The position numbers and the translations under genes were made by a program. The notes beneath the pieces were generated by a model, which ran no database searches, was not told where the DNA came from, and saw nothing but the letters and a program-made list of their open reading frames with translations. Of a stretch of DNA of 64,000 nucleotides, positions 52,350 to 61,042 are shown piece by piece. Origin of the DNA: Chersky-840 sp963764205 (GTDB taxonomy: Bacteria; Actinomycetota; Acidimicrobiia; Acidimicrobiales; UBA8190); the NCBI GenBank assembly GCA_963764205.1, contig CAVXRN010000006.1, forward strand, positions 1,736,001-1,800,000, in the 5' to 3' direction. The stretch's first letter is position 1, and each line of letters begins with the position of its first letter.

Positions 52350-52898
52350 TCATTGCTCTGTGTGGCGTAGGCGCCCAGACCAACTCCCCTGACGCAGGTA
52401 ATCGCTCATGCGCAGGTCCTCGTCACCGCCGAGGGCGTTGACAAGGCGATCGAGGTCAGCGAAGACCGTTGGTCCAAGCCTCGTGCGAAGCCGACGTTCG
52501 ATGGCGTCGGCAGCCTTGCGGTGCGCGGCCAAGAAGTCGTGCGCCCGGGGCGTCAGCTGCACAATCTTCTCCCGTCCGTCTGTGGCGGAAGGACGCAGCG
52601 TTACGTAGCCGCGCTGGCGTAGACCGGAGACGATCTTGCTCGCCCCTTGCCGGGTAATCCCCAACTCCCGACCGATGTGCGAGACCGTTGTCCCAGCTGC
52701 ACTCGAGCACATCCGCAGCACACGTCCGTCGGGAAGGCTGCGGTCGGCAAAGCCGGCCGCAGCCATCTCTTGGTCCAGTTGTCGCTGGTACCCGACCCAG
52801 GCGCGACGCAAGGCGGCGCCGAGCCTGATGTCGCCCTCTCGACCCCGTGGCGAACCTCCTTGCCCGTGACCATCAGAACGGGGGGTGCGGGGGTTCAC
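52350..52898 (-). CDS. MarR-family regulator
   Basis: A 182-residue regulator with an intact winged helix. LGAALRRAWVGYQRQLDQEM starts the dimer helices, HIGRELGITRQGASKIVSGL is the helix-turn-helix and LRPSATDGREKIVQLTPRA is the wing. An inverted repeat CAACC-AC-GGTTG lies upstream at 52918-52929, overlapping the RCC1 gene's -35 box. GTG 52898 is the start. It is divergent from the RCC1-repeat lipoprotein gene and probably represses it. Confidence 0.88.
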   Translation of the reverse strand: MNPRTPRSDGHGQGGSPRGREGDIRLGAALRRAWVGYQRQLDQEMAAAGFADRSLPDGRVLRMCSSAAGTTVSHIGRELGITRQGASKIVSGLRQRGYVTLRPSATDGREKIVQLTPRAHDFLAAHRKAADAIERRLRTRLGPTVFADLDRLVNALGGDEDLRMSDYLRQGSWSGRLRHTEQ

Positions 52899-52917
52899 GG
52901 GCGGCGGGGTATATAGG

Positions 52918-52956
52918 CAACCACGGTTGACATTCTAGCGCCAGGCCTCCCATACT
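52918..52956 (+). promoter_or_regulatory. Promoter of the RCC1-repeat gene with an overlapping operator
   Basis: TTGACA (52927-52932) and CATACT (52951-52956) are 18 bp apart and end 7 nt before ATG 52964, giving a leaderless transcript. The inverted repeat CAACC-AC-GGTTG at 52918-52929 overlaps the -35 box, a typical site for MarR repression. Confidence 0.6.
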
Positions 52957-52963
52957 GGGTGTC

Positions 52964-54175
52964 ATGGGTCGGACGTGCTCTGCGCCCCGTCGGTTCCTCC
53001 AGCATGGGGCACGGGCTCTTTGTCTCATCGCGTTCGTGGCGCTCGCCGCTTGCGGCAGCGCCAGCACGACGGTCGGTGCGTCTCCCACGCCCGTGTATCG
53101 ATTCGGCGTCGTCGGGAACCGAGGCAAGATCGCGTCGCTCGAGCTCGATACACCGACCGCCGTCGGCGGGATCAGCGGGAAGGTCGTGCAGATCGCGACG
53201 TCGAACTCCGATGGTTACGCCTTGACCTCCAGTGGCACGGTGTGGGCGTGGGGTGTGGGGAGTTACGGGGAGCTCGGTGACGGCAAGGCACCTCCCTACG
53301 AGACCACGGCAGTGCGGGTCGCCTTTCCGACCGGCGTCAAGATCGCCATTCTGGCGAATCCGATGCCGTTCGACGGTGCCCTGGCCATCGACTCGACCGG
53401 CCACGCGTGGGGATGGGGCTTGAACGCCGATGGAGACCTCTGTCTCTCGGGCTTGACCCAGCTTCGCCCGAGCCCAATCCCGCTCAACGACGTCTCCTTG
53501 GCGACCGGTGCACGCACGCATGCGCTGTTCGATTCCCAGGGCCGGCTGTATTCCTGCGGCAGTGGAGAGTACGGCGTGCTGGGTACCGGTTCGACGACGA
53601 ACAGTCCGACGCCGACGCCGGTGGTGGGGCTACCTGGCTCCGCCACAGTCGCTGCTCTTACGTCCTCGTGGGAGGGCTCGGGTGCGCTCCTCAGCACCGG
53701 CGCCTACTACGACTGGGGCTACAACGCTGCCGGGCAGCTCGGCAACGGGGGCACGGCCAACAGTGACGAGCCCGTGCAGGTCACGCTGCCGGGGGTCGTT
53801 CGCCAGGTTTTCCAGGGGGGCAGCGGTCCTTCGAACGGCCAGACCGTCGTGATTCTCACCGATGGGTCGGTTTGGGCGTGGGGTAGCAACACGAAGGGCC
53901 AGCTCGGCGACGGCAGCACCGCAAACTCCGCCGTACCCGTGTCGGTGGAAGTCCCCGCCGGAGTGAGGTTCGTCGAGGTCAACTCGGGTGGCTATGCGAG
54001 CTACGCCATCGACACCACCGGGCGACTGTGGGCGTGGGGCGGCAACCAGAACGGCCAGCTCGGCACGGGTAGCGGTGTTCGTAGGGAAACGGAGCCGGTC
54101 GATGTCGGCATCCACTTGACACAGGTTGCGTCGACCGCGAGCAATGTCGCCGGCTTCCGCGCAAGCTCGGGATAG
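52964..54175 (+). CDS. RCC1-repeat lipoprotein
   Basis: A 403-residue exported protein. The lipoprotein signal ends LAAC (Cys30). The mature part has about six RCC1-like beta-propeller repeats of roughly 50-55 residues with the signature (V/L)WAWG...GQLG(D/T/N)G (for example VWAWGVGSYGELGDG, VWAWGSNTKGQLGDG and LWAWGGNQNGQLGTG). It should form a seven-bladed propeller on the outer membrane face, a protein-interaction or surface protein. ATG 52964 follows a promoter without leader. It is divergent from a MarR regulator. Confidence 0.9.
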   Translation: MGRTCSAPRRFLQHGARALCLIAFVALAACGSASTTVGASPTPVYRFGVVGNRGKIASLELDTPTAVGGISGKVVQIATSNSDGYALTSSGTVWAWGVGSYGELGDGKAPPYETTAVRVAFPTGVKIAILANPMPFDGALAIDSTGHAWGWGLNADGDLCLSGLTQLRPSPIPLNDVSLATGARTHALFDSQGRLYSCGSGEYGVLGTGSTTNSPTPTPVVGLPGSATVAALTSSWEGSGALLSTGAYYDWGYNAAGQLGNGGTANSDEPVQVTLPGVVRQVFQGGSGPSNGQTVVILTDGSVWAWGSNTKGQLGDGSTANSAVPVSVEVPAGVRFVEVNSGGYASYAIDTTGRLWAWGGNQNGQLGTGSGVRRETEPVDVGIHLTQVASTASNVAGFRASSG

Positions 54176-54331
54176 CGAGAACACGAGTACTCTTCCCACC
54201 CGCGCCTGGGGGGCATGAGAACGCCGACCGTGCACGGATGGCACAGCCCTGGCGCGAGGTGGTCCGGAGCCGTGAGAGACCAAATCGACGTAGCAACCGG
54301 TCTCACGACGCACGATCCGTGATGCGGTGTG

Positions 54332-55240
54332 CTACCTCGACTCGTCGTTCGCCGACAGATCCAACGGAGCACCCTTCTCCCAGGGGCGGGCGTACGCGAG
54401 CCATAGCACTGCCGCCGCCAGGAGGATGGCGCACAGAATCCAACCGAGTGCGGTCGTCCCCACGCCGACGTATTTGAGCCCTGAGGCGAAGATGACAAAC
54501 GTGATGACCGGCCGCACGTAGCGATCGGGTGCTCGAGACGAGATCAGTGACCCCACCAGTACCGCCGGAACGCTGCCGATGATGAGCGAAAGGGTCACCG
54601 AGAACTCGACGTGCCCGAACGCCAGGGCTCCGAGAGCCGCCGCGATCGTGAGCGGCACTGCCTGGGTGAGATCGGTGCCGACCAGCTGGCTGGCGCCGAT
54701 GACGGGGTAGGCGAACAGCAGCAACACGATCATGAGTGACCCCGAACCAACCGAGGTCATGCCGACGATGATGCCACCGAGCATGCCGATCATCACGGTC
54801 AACACCGGTCGAACCGTGATGCCGTGGACCACACCCTGGCGGGCGCGGCCCTTGCGACGGTCGAGGTAGAGCCGCAACACCATGGCCCCCGCCCCGATCA
54901 GGAGCGCGGCGCCCAGAGCTCGCTCGATGTTGCTCTGTGCCGCACTGGTGTGGCCCAGGATCTTGAGCAGGTAGGCACCGAGAAAGGCCATGGGGACAGA
55001 CCCCAGCACCATCCAGCCGACGAGCTTGAGGTTCACCGTCCCCTTGCGCAGGTGCACGGCCGCCCCCACCGGTCGCATCACCACGGCCGCGACCAAGTCG
55101 CTCGAGATAGCGGCTGCCGGGGTAACTCCGAAGAGCAGGATCAACATCGGCGTCATGAGGGCCCCACCACCGGCACCGGTCATGCCCACCAGAAAGCCGA
55201 TGACCGCACTGCCGAGCACGATGTACGGGTCGATATGCAT
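54332..55240 (-). CDS. TauE/SafE-family permease
   Basis: A 302-residue membrane protein with eight to nine helices. Family marks are GFLVGMTGAGGGALMTPMLI in the first repeat half and GIIVGMTSVGSGSLMIVLLL in the second, the paired glycine-rich motifs of sulfite/sulfoacetate exporters. Members export sulfite, taurine-derived sulfonates or small organic anions. The charged middle loop (LYLDRRKGRARQG) is cytoplasmic. ATG 55240 is the start. Confidence 0.9.
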   Translation of the reverse strand: MHIDPYIVLGSAVIGFLVGMTGAGGGALMTPMLILLFGVTPAAAISSDLVAAVVMRPVGAAVHLRKGTVNLKLVGWMVLGSVPMAFLGAYLLKILGHTSAAQSNIERALGAALLIGAGAMVLRLYLDRRKGRARQGVVHGITVRPVLTVMIGMLGGIIVGMTSVGSGSLMIVLLLFAYPVIGASQLVGTDLTQAVPLTIAAALGALAFGHVEFSVTLSLIIGSVPAVLVGSLISSRAPDRYVRPVITFVIFASGLKYVGVGTTALGWILCAILLAAAVLWLAYARPWEKGAPLDLSANDESR

Positions 55241-55521
55241 TCTCGCCCTCTTGACCTTCGATTGACCCTGTTTTGCGTTGCATTCTTTGCCGCGCTCAGC
55301 CTATGGGGTCGAAGTGAGCGCATTCTTCCCTGTGATTGCAGGGGAGTCGAGGCGTCCCGTCGCCGATCTTCGACCACGCTCGGGCGAGCTTCTGCCACTC
55401 CGGCGGGTCGAACCGAAATCGCTATTCGCAGTGTTCGCCGGCGTGGCGGACCGGCGACCCGGGCCTCTGAACTCTTCCCGGCCGCGGCCGACGGGCGAAC
55501 CAAGAGCAGTCGTCAGACCAA

Positions 55522-56140
55522 TCAGACCTCGAAGCACTTGGCGAGAAATGCATCGAGTGCCTTCGTGTCGCGCCGGAGGCGAAGATGTCCACCATGGTCC
55601 CTGGAGATGTCAAGGGACGGGCAGAAGCTCTCGACCTCTCCGCAAAAAAAGTGGGGCGACCCTTTGACCCCACGGGACTGACCGTCATGCCATTCGGCCA
55701 GCACGGCTTGGTCCTCCTGTGGACCGGTATCTCCTAGGGCGTGCGAGGTGGCGAGGCCGCCAAGCACGTCGGCGCAGGAGATGTCTTGGCCTTCCTCGAA
55801 GAGTGCGTGACGAAGCGCAAAGCTCACGGCTTCACCGATGCGGTCACCTTGACCGTACGCGGCGACGGCCAGGGCGAGAGCGGGAAGGGTGGTGCGGGGA
55901 AAGTGCTCGGCGTCGAAGTGGGTGAAGAGGTCCGGGGCAACCTGCTCCCGGAGGGCGTCGACGTGCTCTTTGGTGACGGAGGGGTCGAGCGGGGCCCCGT
56001 TGACCAGTTCGAGCGGCCAGGCCGCGCACGCGGATGGTTACGTCGTCGCGCTCGAGCAGTTTCCGCCTCCGAGCGACAGTTCGGAGCCCAACATGGGTGA
56101 ATGGGCACCAGATGTCGGCGTAGACCTCGATGACGGGCAC
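55522..56140 (-). pseudogene. DsbA-like (FrnE/isomerase-type) protein with a +1 frameshift
   Basis: GTG 56140 gives PVIEVYADIWCPFTHVGLR and then LLERDDVTIRVR, a thioredoxin-fold start. Then one extra G (56021-56026) shifts the frame; skipping it restores WPLELVNGAPLDPSVTKEHV. The rest continues to RGVKGSPHFFCG and ends at 55522, about 205 residues in all. The WCPF motif has a single active-site cysteine, as in 2-hydroxychromene-2-carboxylate isomerase-like or FrnE proteins. The cis-proline region (VKGSPHFF) is intact. It is otherwise complete, so the lesion is recent or an error. Confidence 0.75.
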
Positions 56141-56210
56141 AGGCTGGACCCTAGACCGACGGGCCCCGCACGCCGCCCTCTGTCGCTGTTCCGCTCCCGG
56201 GGCAGGCCGG

Positions 56211-57043
56211 CTAGGCCGTGCGGGCGGTCACGAGCCAGTAGGCGCCGCCCAGCACGACACCTTCGGGCGTGGCGTAGGGTCGCAGCGCTTCGACGGCGGC
56301 CTCGGTGCCGGCCCGCACAGCATCTGGGCCCTTGCCCTCCACCAGGCGGCGCCCCATCTCGTCGGAGAGCATGAAGGCGACTACGTCCTCGGGGTCGCGT
56401 CCCATGTTCAATCCGTCCTTGTGCTCCTCGACAGTGATCTCCGACCATCCGGCGGACTCGAGCAGGCCCCTGGTCCGCTGGGCGTCCGCCAGAGCGAAGG
56501 GTCCGGGGGTGCCCGGTTGGGGCAGTTCGGGCAGCTCCACGTGGGCCACGATCGCCATGGCCGGCACCGCGATCCACTCGTTGGCGAACATCTCCTGCCA
56601 GCACACGAAGCACAGGCGGCCACCCCGACGGGTTGCTGTCGCCAGGTGGGCGAAGGCGACCTCGGGGTCGTCGAAGAACATGACGCCGAAGCGGCTCACC
56701 AGAACGTCGAATGGTTCGTCAAGGGGGCCGTCTGGGCGTCGCCTTGGACGAAGTCGACGTCGATGCTTTGCTCATCGGCCCGCCGCCGAGCCCGCTCGAG
56801 CATGGGCGTCGAGAGGTCGAGACCCGTCACCCGCCCGCCCGGCCCTACGGCCCGGGCCGCGTTCAGGCTGACGGCACCGTTGCCGCACCCGACGTCCAGG
56901 ACCCGCTCTCCCGGCACAAGGGCTGCCGCAGCAAGTAGCCGGCGACCGCACGGGGCGAGCATGGTATCGAAACGTTCGGCCTCGGTTACCCAGACATCGG
57001 CGGGGCGCCCGTTCCAGTACTCGGCCATGTCGGCGTTTGCCAT
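56211..57043 (-). pseudogene. Class I methyltransferase (UbiE-like) with a -1 frameshift in a C run
   Basis: ATG 57043 (AAAGGGG site upstream) gives ADMAEYWNGRPADVWVTEAE and motif I VLDVGCGNG, followed by QGDAQTAPL. The reading frame then runs into a stop, while the next frame continues DEPFDVLVSRFGVMFFDDPE and on to ARTA at 56211. The coding strand has five C residues (56723-56727) where six would keep the frame. Whole length is about 277 residues. Such enzymes methylate small molecules or lipids. The homopolymer makes a sequencing or slippage error likely. Confidence 0.78.
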
Positions 57044-57226
57044 GGCCCCTTTCTAGTGCTGGCGGGCACCTGATGCGTCGTCTGCCAAGGTCCGGACCTC
57101 TCCGATAGGCGCACGGGATTCGGAAATCCCGGCGTGCGTGTCGCTCGACGGGTGGGCTGATCGGGTCCAGGGCATCGCGTGTTGGCGGCACGCAAAAAGT
57201 TCCGAAACCAGGCCTTGTTCGGGCAC

Positions 57227-57232
57227 TACCGT
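57227..57232 (+). promoter_or_regulatory. Likely leaderless -10 box of the 99-aa gene
   Basis: TACCGT lies 6 nt before ATG 57239, which is the preferred start of the small protein. No ribosome binding site is present. Confidence 0.45.
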
Positions 57233-57238
57233 GCTGGT

Positions 57239-57538
57239 ATGCCCAAGGACCGCGACGAGGAACTCCTCGCTCGGTACCAGAGGGTGATAAAGGAAGTGAA
57301 GCTCGCCGTTGACAAGGCGGACCCCATTGGTCTTTTGGCCCTGGGCGCCCCAGAGGACGAGTACGACGACGTGGTGGGCTACCTCGTAAGCAAGGTCATG
57401 CAGAACGACGAGATCACGGCAACATCGGTGGCGGCATGGATCAGGGGTCGATATGAGGTCGAGCCCTCCATTTCGACTCTCGTCGAAGAGGTCGCTTCGA
57501 TCCAGACTCGTCTGCATTCGGACCGACGCGACACGTAA
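57239..57538 (+). CDS. Small DUF1871-like protein
   Basis: A 99-residue, mostly helical acidic protein. DPIGLLALGAPEDEYDDVVG resembles the DPIGxxxxGAPxDEYDxxx core of DUF1871-type proteins. There is no signal peptide and no cysteine. The function is unknown; relatives occur near toxin-immunity or phage genes in some bacteria, but that is not evident here. ATG 57239 follows a leaderless -10 box. A frame 60 nt longer begins with no signal. Confidence 0.65.
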   Translation: MPKDRDEELLARYQRVIKEVKLAVDKADPIGLLALGAPEDEYDDVVGYLVSKVMQNDEITATSVAAWIRGRYEVEPSISTLVEEVASIQTRLHSDRRDT

Positions 57539-58123
57539 CCCAAAGTCGAGGATCCCGAGCCCCGTCCCGAGGGAACCGAGCCCCGCGGGCCCGGAGCCAC
57601 CTGTGGTGTTCCCCGTCCGGGATCACCGTCGCCGGTTCGCCAGGCCTGTGGTAAATGGCTACGGCTTGAACGAACCCCTTCGGTGCCCTGCCCGAGAACG
57701 GGCACCCCCAGGCGCCTACGGGCCTCGACGTGAGCCTGGTGCTCCGAGGTAGGACTTCGGGAATCTCCGGTTCCAGAGCGTGGGAGGAAGCTCACAGATT
57801 GTTGCCGTTACTGGCAGGCGAGGCCGCTTTCGCCCGGCCTGACGCGTGCTCTTAGGGCTGTGATGACTCCGGGCTTTCGTGCAGTCGTATCGGATGGTCA
57901 CAGCCGGTGGACGAGATTCTCGGCACCACAGGTGCGCGCAACTGCCGGTGGTAGTGCGGGCACTTCAATCGGTCCTCGGGAGGCCGGCAATCCACATGGG
58001 CTCCAACCCGCGACTACTGCCCGGGTCAGCCGCGGGTTCTGGTGCAAACAAGCGGCACATATCGGATGTCCAACGAGGGCCGTGATCGCCAACTCAAAGG
58101 GCCTCGACTTCTGTCGCGTCGGC
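57539..58123. other. 585 bp without a recognisable gene
   Basis: This is a convergent gap. Open frames occur on both strands but with no start signals and no protein pattern. Short GC-rich inverted repeats are scattered without a T tract. It may contain the decayed end of an older gene. Confidence 0.4.
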
Positions 58124-58816
58124 TCAGTTCTCGGTCTCGCTTTCGCCTGTGGCGCCAGCGAAATCGGGCTGTGCCCGCTTCTGCTCGTCTACGGCGCGCT
58201 GGAGGAGAGTATTCAAGACGTCGGCGCTGAGCGCAGCGACCTGGGCAGGGGTGTGGTCACGTTCGACGATGAGCGTCTTGGTCGTGAACGGCGACAAGTG
58301 CACGATGAATGCCGACACCAGCGATTCGGGAGCCTGGCCTTTCCCTCCAGCGGCCTCCCAGGCGATCGTGGCGAGGTGCTGTACCGCGTGGCGTCGGAAA
58401 TCGACCTGGCCGTCAATGATGTCCGAGATCGCCGCAGGGAGGACGGCCCCGGGGGCGGGCAGCAGGTCCCAGATCACCTCGCCGAAGATCTGGACGCCTC
58501 TCGTGTGCAGCGCCAACGTCAGCCCCTTGAGCCAGCCGTCGAGGTCGTCACTCGGCCGCGGCAAACCGTCGATCGGCCGGTTCCCCTCCTCGAACATGTC
58601 CTGCAACGTGGAAGCGATCAGGGCGCTCTGACTCTTGTAGTGGCGGAAGATGGTCCGTGGGCTCACGCCGGATAACTCGGCAATCTCGCCGACGGTGGCT
58701 TCGAACCCGTGTTGGGCGACCACCTGCATGGCTGCCTGTCGGATCCGCGACCGGGTGAGCTGGCTGTGCTCCTCGGCCAGGGAAGGTTCAGAGGCCGGCG
58801 ACGGGTCGGACGGCAC
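58124..58816 (-). CDS. TetR-family regulator
   Basis: A 230-residue regulator. The DNA-binding domain RSRIRQAAMQVVAQHGFEAT and EIAELSGVSPRTIFRHYKSQ is complete (residues about 22-70). The ligand domain is divergent and ends in an acidic low-complexity tail. GTG 58816 with an AAGAGG site is favoured; it lies 2 bp behind the stop of the small gene upstream, so both form one operon. The regulator probably controls that gene and itself. Confidence 0.88.
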   Translation of the reverse strand: MPSDPSPASEPSLAEEHSQLTRSRIRQAAMQVVAQHGFEATVGEIAELSGVSPRTIFRHYKSQSALIASTLQDMFEEGNRPIDGLPRPSDDLDGWLKGLTLALHTRGVQIFGEVIWDLLPAPGAVLPAAISDIIDGQVDFRRHAVQHLATIAWEAAGGKGQAPESLVSAFIVHLSPFTTKTLIVERDHTPAQVAALSADVLNTLLQRAVDEQKRAQPDFAGATGESETEN

Positions 58817-58820
58817 CCTC

Positions 58821-59120
58821 TTAGCCCCGCCAGCCAGTTCCAATGAGGTAGTTGTGCACATCGAAGAACTGGATCTCGAGAGATGCCGGATTCACCCCGA
58901 TCTCCTCGATGATGGCGGCTTGTGTCTCGGCGAACGTGTCGAATAGCTCACGTGAGGCCCACACGTTGACAATCCGGATGCCCGTGTCCGTCTTGGCAAC
59001 CCAGTGAAACAGTCCACCGGATGGGAGAGGACCCCCCTGCAAGAACCCGGCGAACTCTACGGCCAGGTCGTACTGTTCGACGGTCACACCTGGCACGTCG
59101 ATCTGGACCGCAACCGCCAT
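58821..59120 (-). CDS. Small ABM-like protein
   Basis: A 99-residue protein starting at ATG 59120 behind a GGGAG site. VAVQIDVPGVTVEQYDLAVE and FHWVAKTDTGIRIVNVWASR have the strand-helix-strand pattern of dimeric alpha/beta-barrel proteins, and the end FFDVHNYLIGTG is a last strand. No active-site residue can be named. It heads a two-gene unit with a TetR regulator. Confidence 0.65.
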   Translation of the reverse strand: MAVAVQIDVPGVTVEQYDLAVEFAGFLQGGPLPSGGLFHWVAKTDTGIRIVNVWASRELFDTFAETQAAIIEEIGVNPASLEIQFFDVHNYLIGTGWRG

Positions 59121-59424
59121 CAGAACTCCCGCCGGGATGGCCAAGGCACTGCCGGACGATCCCAGACTGTTCCGCCCGGGATCCCACGTCTAGGGCAATT
59201 CGCCTCTGATGTTCCGGTCAATGGATTCTGTCCAATATGGTCGTCAAGTCGACAGGATTCGGTACTCGGAACCCCAGTAAGTGTGGCTATCTCTGGCATG
59301 AGCACTGCGTCGCAGTCAGGTAGCCCGGGTCGGGAAGGTGACCCGCCCGGGCTCACCGCCGCGAAGCGGTTGAAACGGTCAGATGGCTCGCTTGGCGCGG
59401 CGATCAGGGTGATATGAGTGTGCT
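59121..59424. other. 304-bp region upstream of repeat copy 2
   Basis: No gene is seen. It holds a very stable hairpin at 59322-59353 and partial similarity to 14228-14373 in front of repeat copy 1. It also carries the divergent promoters of the small ABM-like gene and the IPT leader. Confidence 0.4.
59322..59353 (+). promoter_or_regulatory. Strong hairpin upstream of repeat copy 2
   Basis: AGCCCGGG and CCCGGGCT are perfect 8-bp arms; inside them CGGG and CCCG pair around an AAGGTGA loop. No T tract follows, so it is not a classical terminator. It lies 103 bp before the repeat. A diverged counterpart lies at about 14228-14250. Confidence 0.5.
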
Positions 59425-59620
59425 CTCAAACGCCGACCGCGACGTTCCCATCGGAGGCACGCTGTACCCGGGTGGCAGGTGTATACCGTCTGCGAAGCCA
59501 GACCGGTGCACCGTGCTGCCGGCACCCGAACGGCCACAAGGGGTGGTTCACCTAATTTGACGATATCCACACCTCCGTGCCCTGCGCGGAGAATGTGTCT
59601 AGACGACATGGAGGGCACTG
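59425..59620 (+). promoter_or_regulatory. Structured 5' leader of the IPT gene, copy 2
   Basis: Identical to the first leader except T59482, which lies in the main stem. There it changes a C-G pair to a U-G pair, so the hairpin (59474-59520) is kept. The start-site pairing (GTGCCC with GGGCAC beside the GGAGG site) is unchanged. Confidence 0.5.
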
Positions 59621-60529
59621 ATGAGGCGTCTCAAGATCATGGCAGTGGCGATGGCTCTCGGCGCCTGTCTGGCGACGGCGAGTGTCGCCGGCGTAGCGGT
59701 GGCGCATGGCTCGACCGCACCAAAGATCACATCGGCGAAGCCCGATGTCGGGCCGCTGAGTGGAGGTACGAACGTCCTCGTCAAGGGCAAGAATCTCCAA
59801 GGCGTCGCCAACGGAGACGTGTACTTCGGCTCGACGCAGGCCACCGACGTCATCCCTCGTAGCGCACATGAGTTCCGCGCCATCGCGCCCGCCGGCGCAG
59901 CAGGTGCGGTGTCCATCTCGGTGAGGATCGACGCACAGACCACCACGCTCGACAATGGCTTCACCTACGAGGACTTTCCCACCATCCAGCACGTCACGCC
60001 CGATCGAGGCCCGGCCGCCGGCAGCAACCGGGTACAGGTCAACGGTGCCGGCTTCACCGGGGCTACCGTCGTCGAGTTCGGCTCCGTGGCGGCCACCAGC
60101 TTCCAAGTGGACTCCGACCAGGCGATTACTGCCATTGCTCCGGCCGAGCTATCCAAGACCACGGTCCAGGTCACGGTGACGACTCCTACCGGCACGTCGC
60201 CCGTCGACGAGAACGGCGCCAACGATTACACGTTTGTCTCGGGACTTCCCGCGGTCAGCTCGGTGTCCCCGGACTTCGGTCTGACCACCGGAGGGCAGTC
60301 GGTAACGATCACCGGGTTCGGCTTCGTCCACGGGGGCCATCGTGCCAGCGCCGTTGACTTCGGCGGTGTCGGAGCGGAGTCGTTCACGGTGGTCAATGAC
60401 AACACCATCGACGCAACCGCCCCAGCCGGCACGGGCACGGTGGACGTCACGGTCACGACCGCCGCGGGGACCAGTTCCGCTAACCCACCCGTCGACAGTT
60501 TCTACTACCTGAACTCCTATTCGTCGTAG
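59621..60529 (+). CDS. Secreted triple-IPT/TIG-domain protein, copy 2
   Basis: A 302-residue protein identical in sequence to the product of 14570-15478: signal peptide (1-28) and three IPT domains (34-117, 120-206, 210-297), no membrane anchor. Here it is followed on the same strand by the large beta-helix protein (61204), whose C-terminus also carries an IPT domain, so the two may be surface partners. ATG 59621 has the GGAGG site with 6-nt spacing. Confidence 0.88.
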   Translation: MRRLKIMAVAMALGACLATASVAGVAVAHGSTAPKITSAKPDVGPLSGGTNVLVKGKNLQGVANGDVYFGSTQATDVIPRSAHEFRAIAPAGAAGAVSISVRIDAQTTTLDNGFTYEDFPTIQHVTPDRGPAAGSNRVQVNGAGFTGATVVEFGSVAATSFQVDSDQAITAIAPAELSKTTVQVTVTTPTGTSPVDENGANDYTFVSGLPAVSSVSPDFGLTTGGQSVTITGFGFVHGGHRASAVDFGGVGAESFTVVNDNTIDATAPAGTGTVDVTVTTAAGTSSANPPVDSFYYLNSYSS

Positions 60530-60748
60530 GGAGCACGGGCCGCCCGGTACCCCGGCTGGGATCACCACCGTCGACCGATACCGCGTGGCCTCACTGATCG
60601 ACCAACGACGGCATGGAGCGCATCACCGGCAATCCCGCTCGGTCGTAGATGGCGAACTTGGCGCACGCAACCGGGTGATCCCGGTCGGCGGGACGGTGGA
60701 CACGCGACGCCTCCGGCGAACGCTGAAATGCAACGGCCATCTCATGCC

Positions 60749-60812
60749 GTGGAGCCTGAACAACCCCTACCGTGACTCGAACGTCACGAGATGCTGGATC
60801 GGTCCCGTCCGC
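60749..60812 (+). repeat. Related 64-bp element A with an 18-bp palindrome
   Basis: About 58 of 65 positions match element B at 60978-61042. Its centre, CGTGACTCGAACGTCACG (60771-60788), has arms CGTGAC and GTCACG. It is followed by GCTGGATCGGTCCC. Confidence 0.6.
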
Positions 60813-60977
60813 AAGCGATAGCGGATGGGTCGGGTCGGAGGCGAGTCCGTCAGCTTCGCTCTGATTCGGCTCTGGAACACGGAGCCTCGCCCATCGGGAA
60901 CCTGGTGATCTCGGTCGGCGTGACGGTGACACCCGACCCTTCGGGCAACCCTGCAAATGCAACTGCATGTTCGTGGA

Positions 60978-61042
60978 GTGGAGCGTGAATAACCCCCACC
61001 GTGACTCGTACGTCACGAAAATGCTGGATCGGTCCCCTCCGC
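60978..61042 (+). repeat. Related 65-bp element B with an 18-bp palindrome
   Basis: Second copy of element A. Its centre is CGTGACTCGTACGTCACG (61000-61017), again with CGTGAC/GTCACG arms. It ends 161 bp before the beta-helix start, a suitable place for a transcription-factor site. Confidence 0.6.

Larger units (their letters stand above)
59425..60677 (+). repeat. Long direct repeat, copy 2 (1,253 bp)
   Basis: Second copy of the block at 14374-15626, same strand, with one difference seen (T59482 against C14431). It contains the same leader, the same IPT gene and the same 3' flank. The sequence diverges at ACCGGGTG on the right side, where only patchy similarity continues. Confidence 0.95.
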
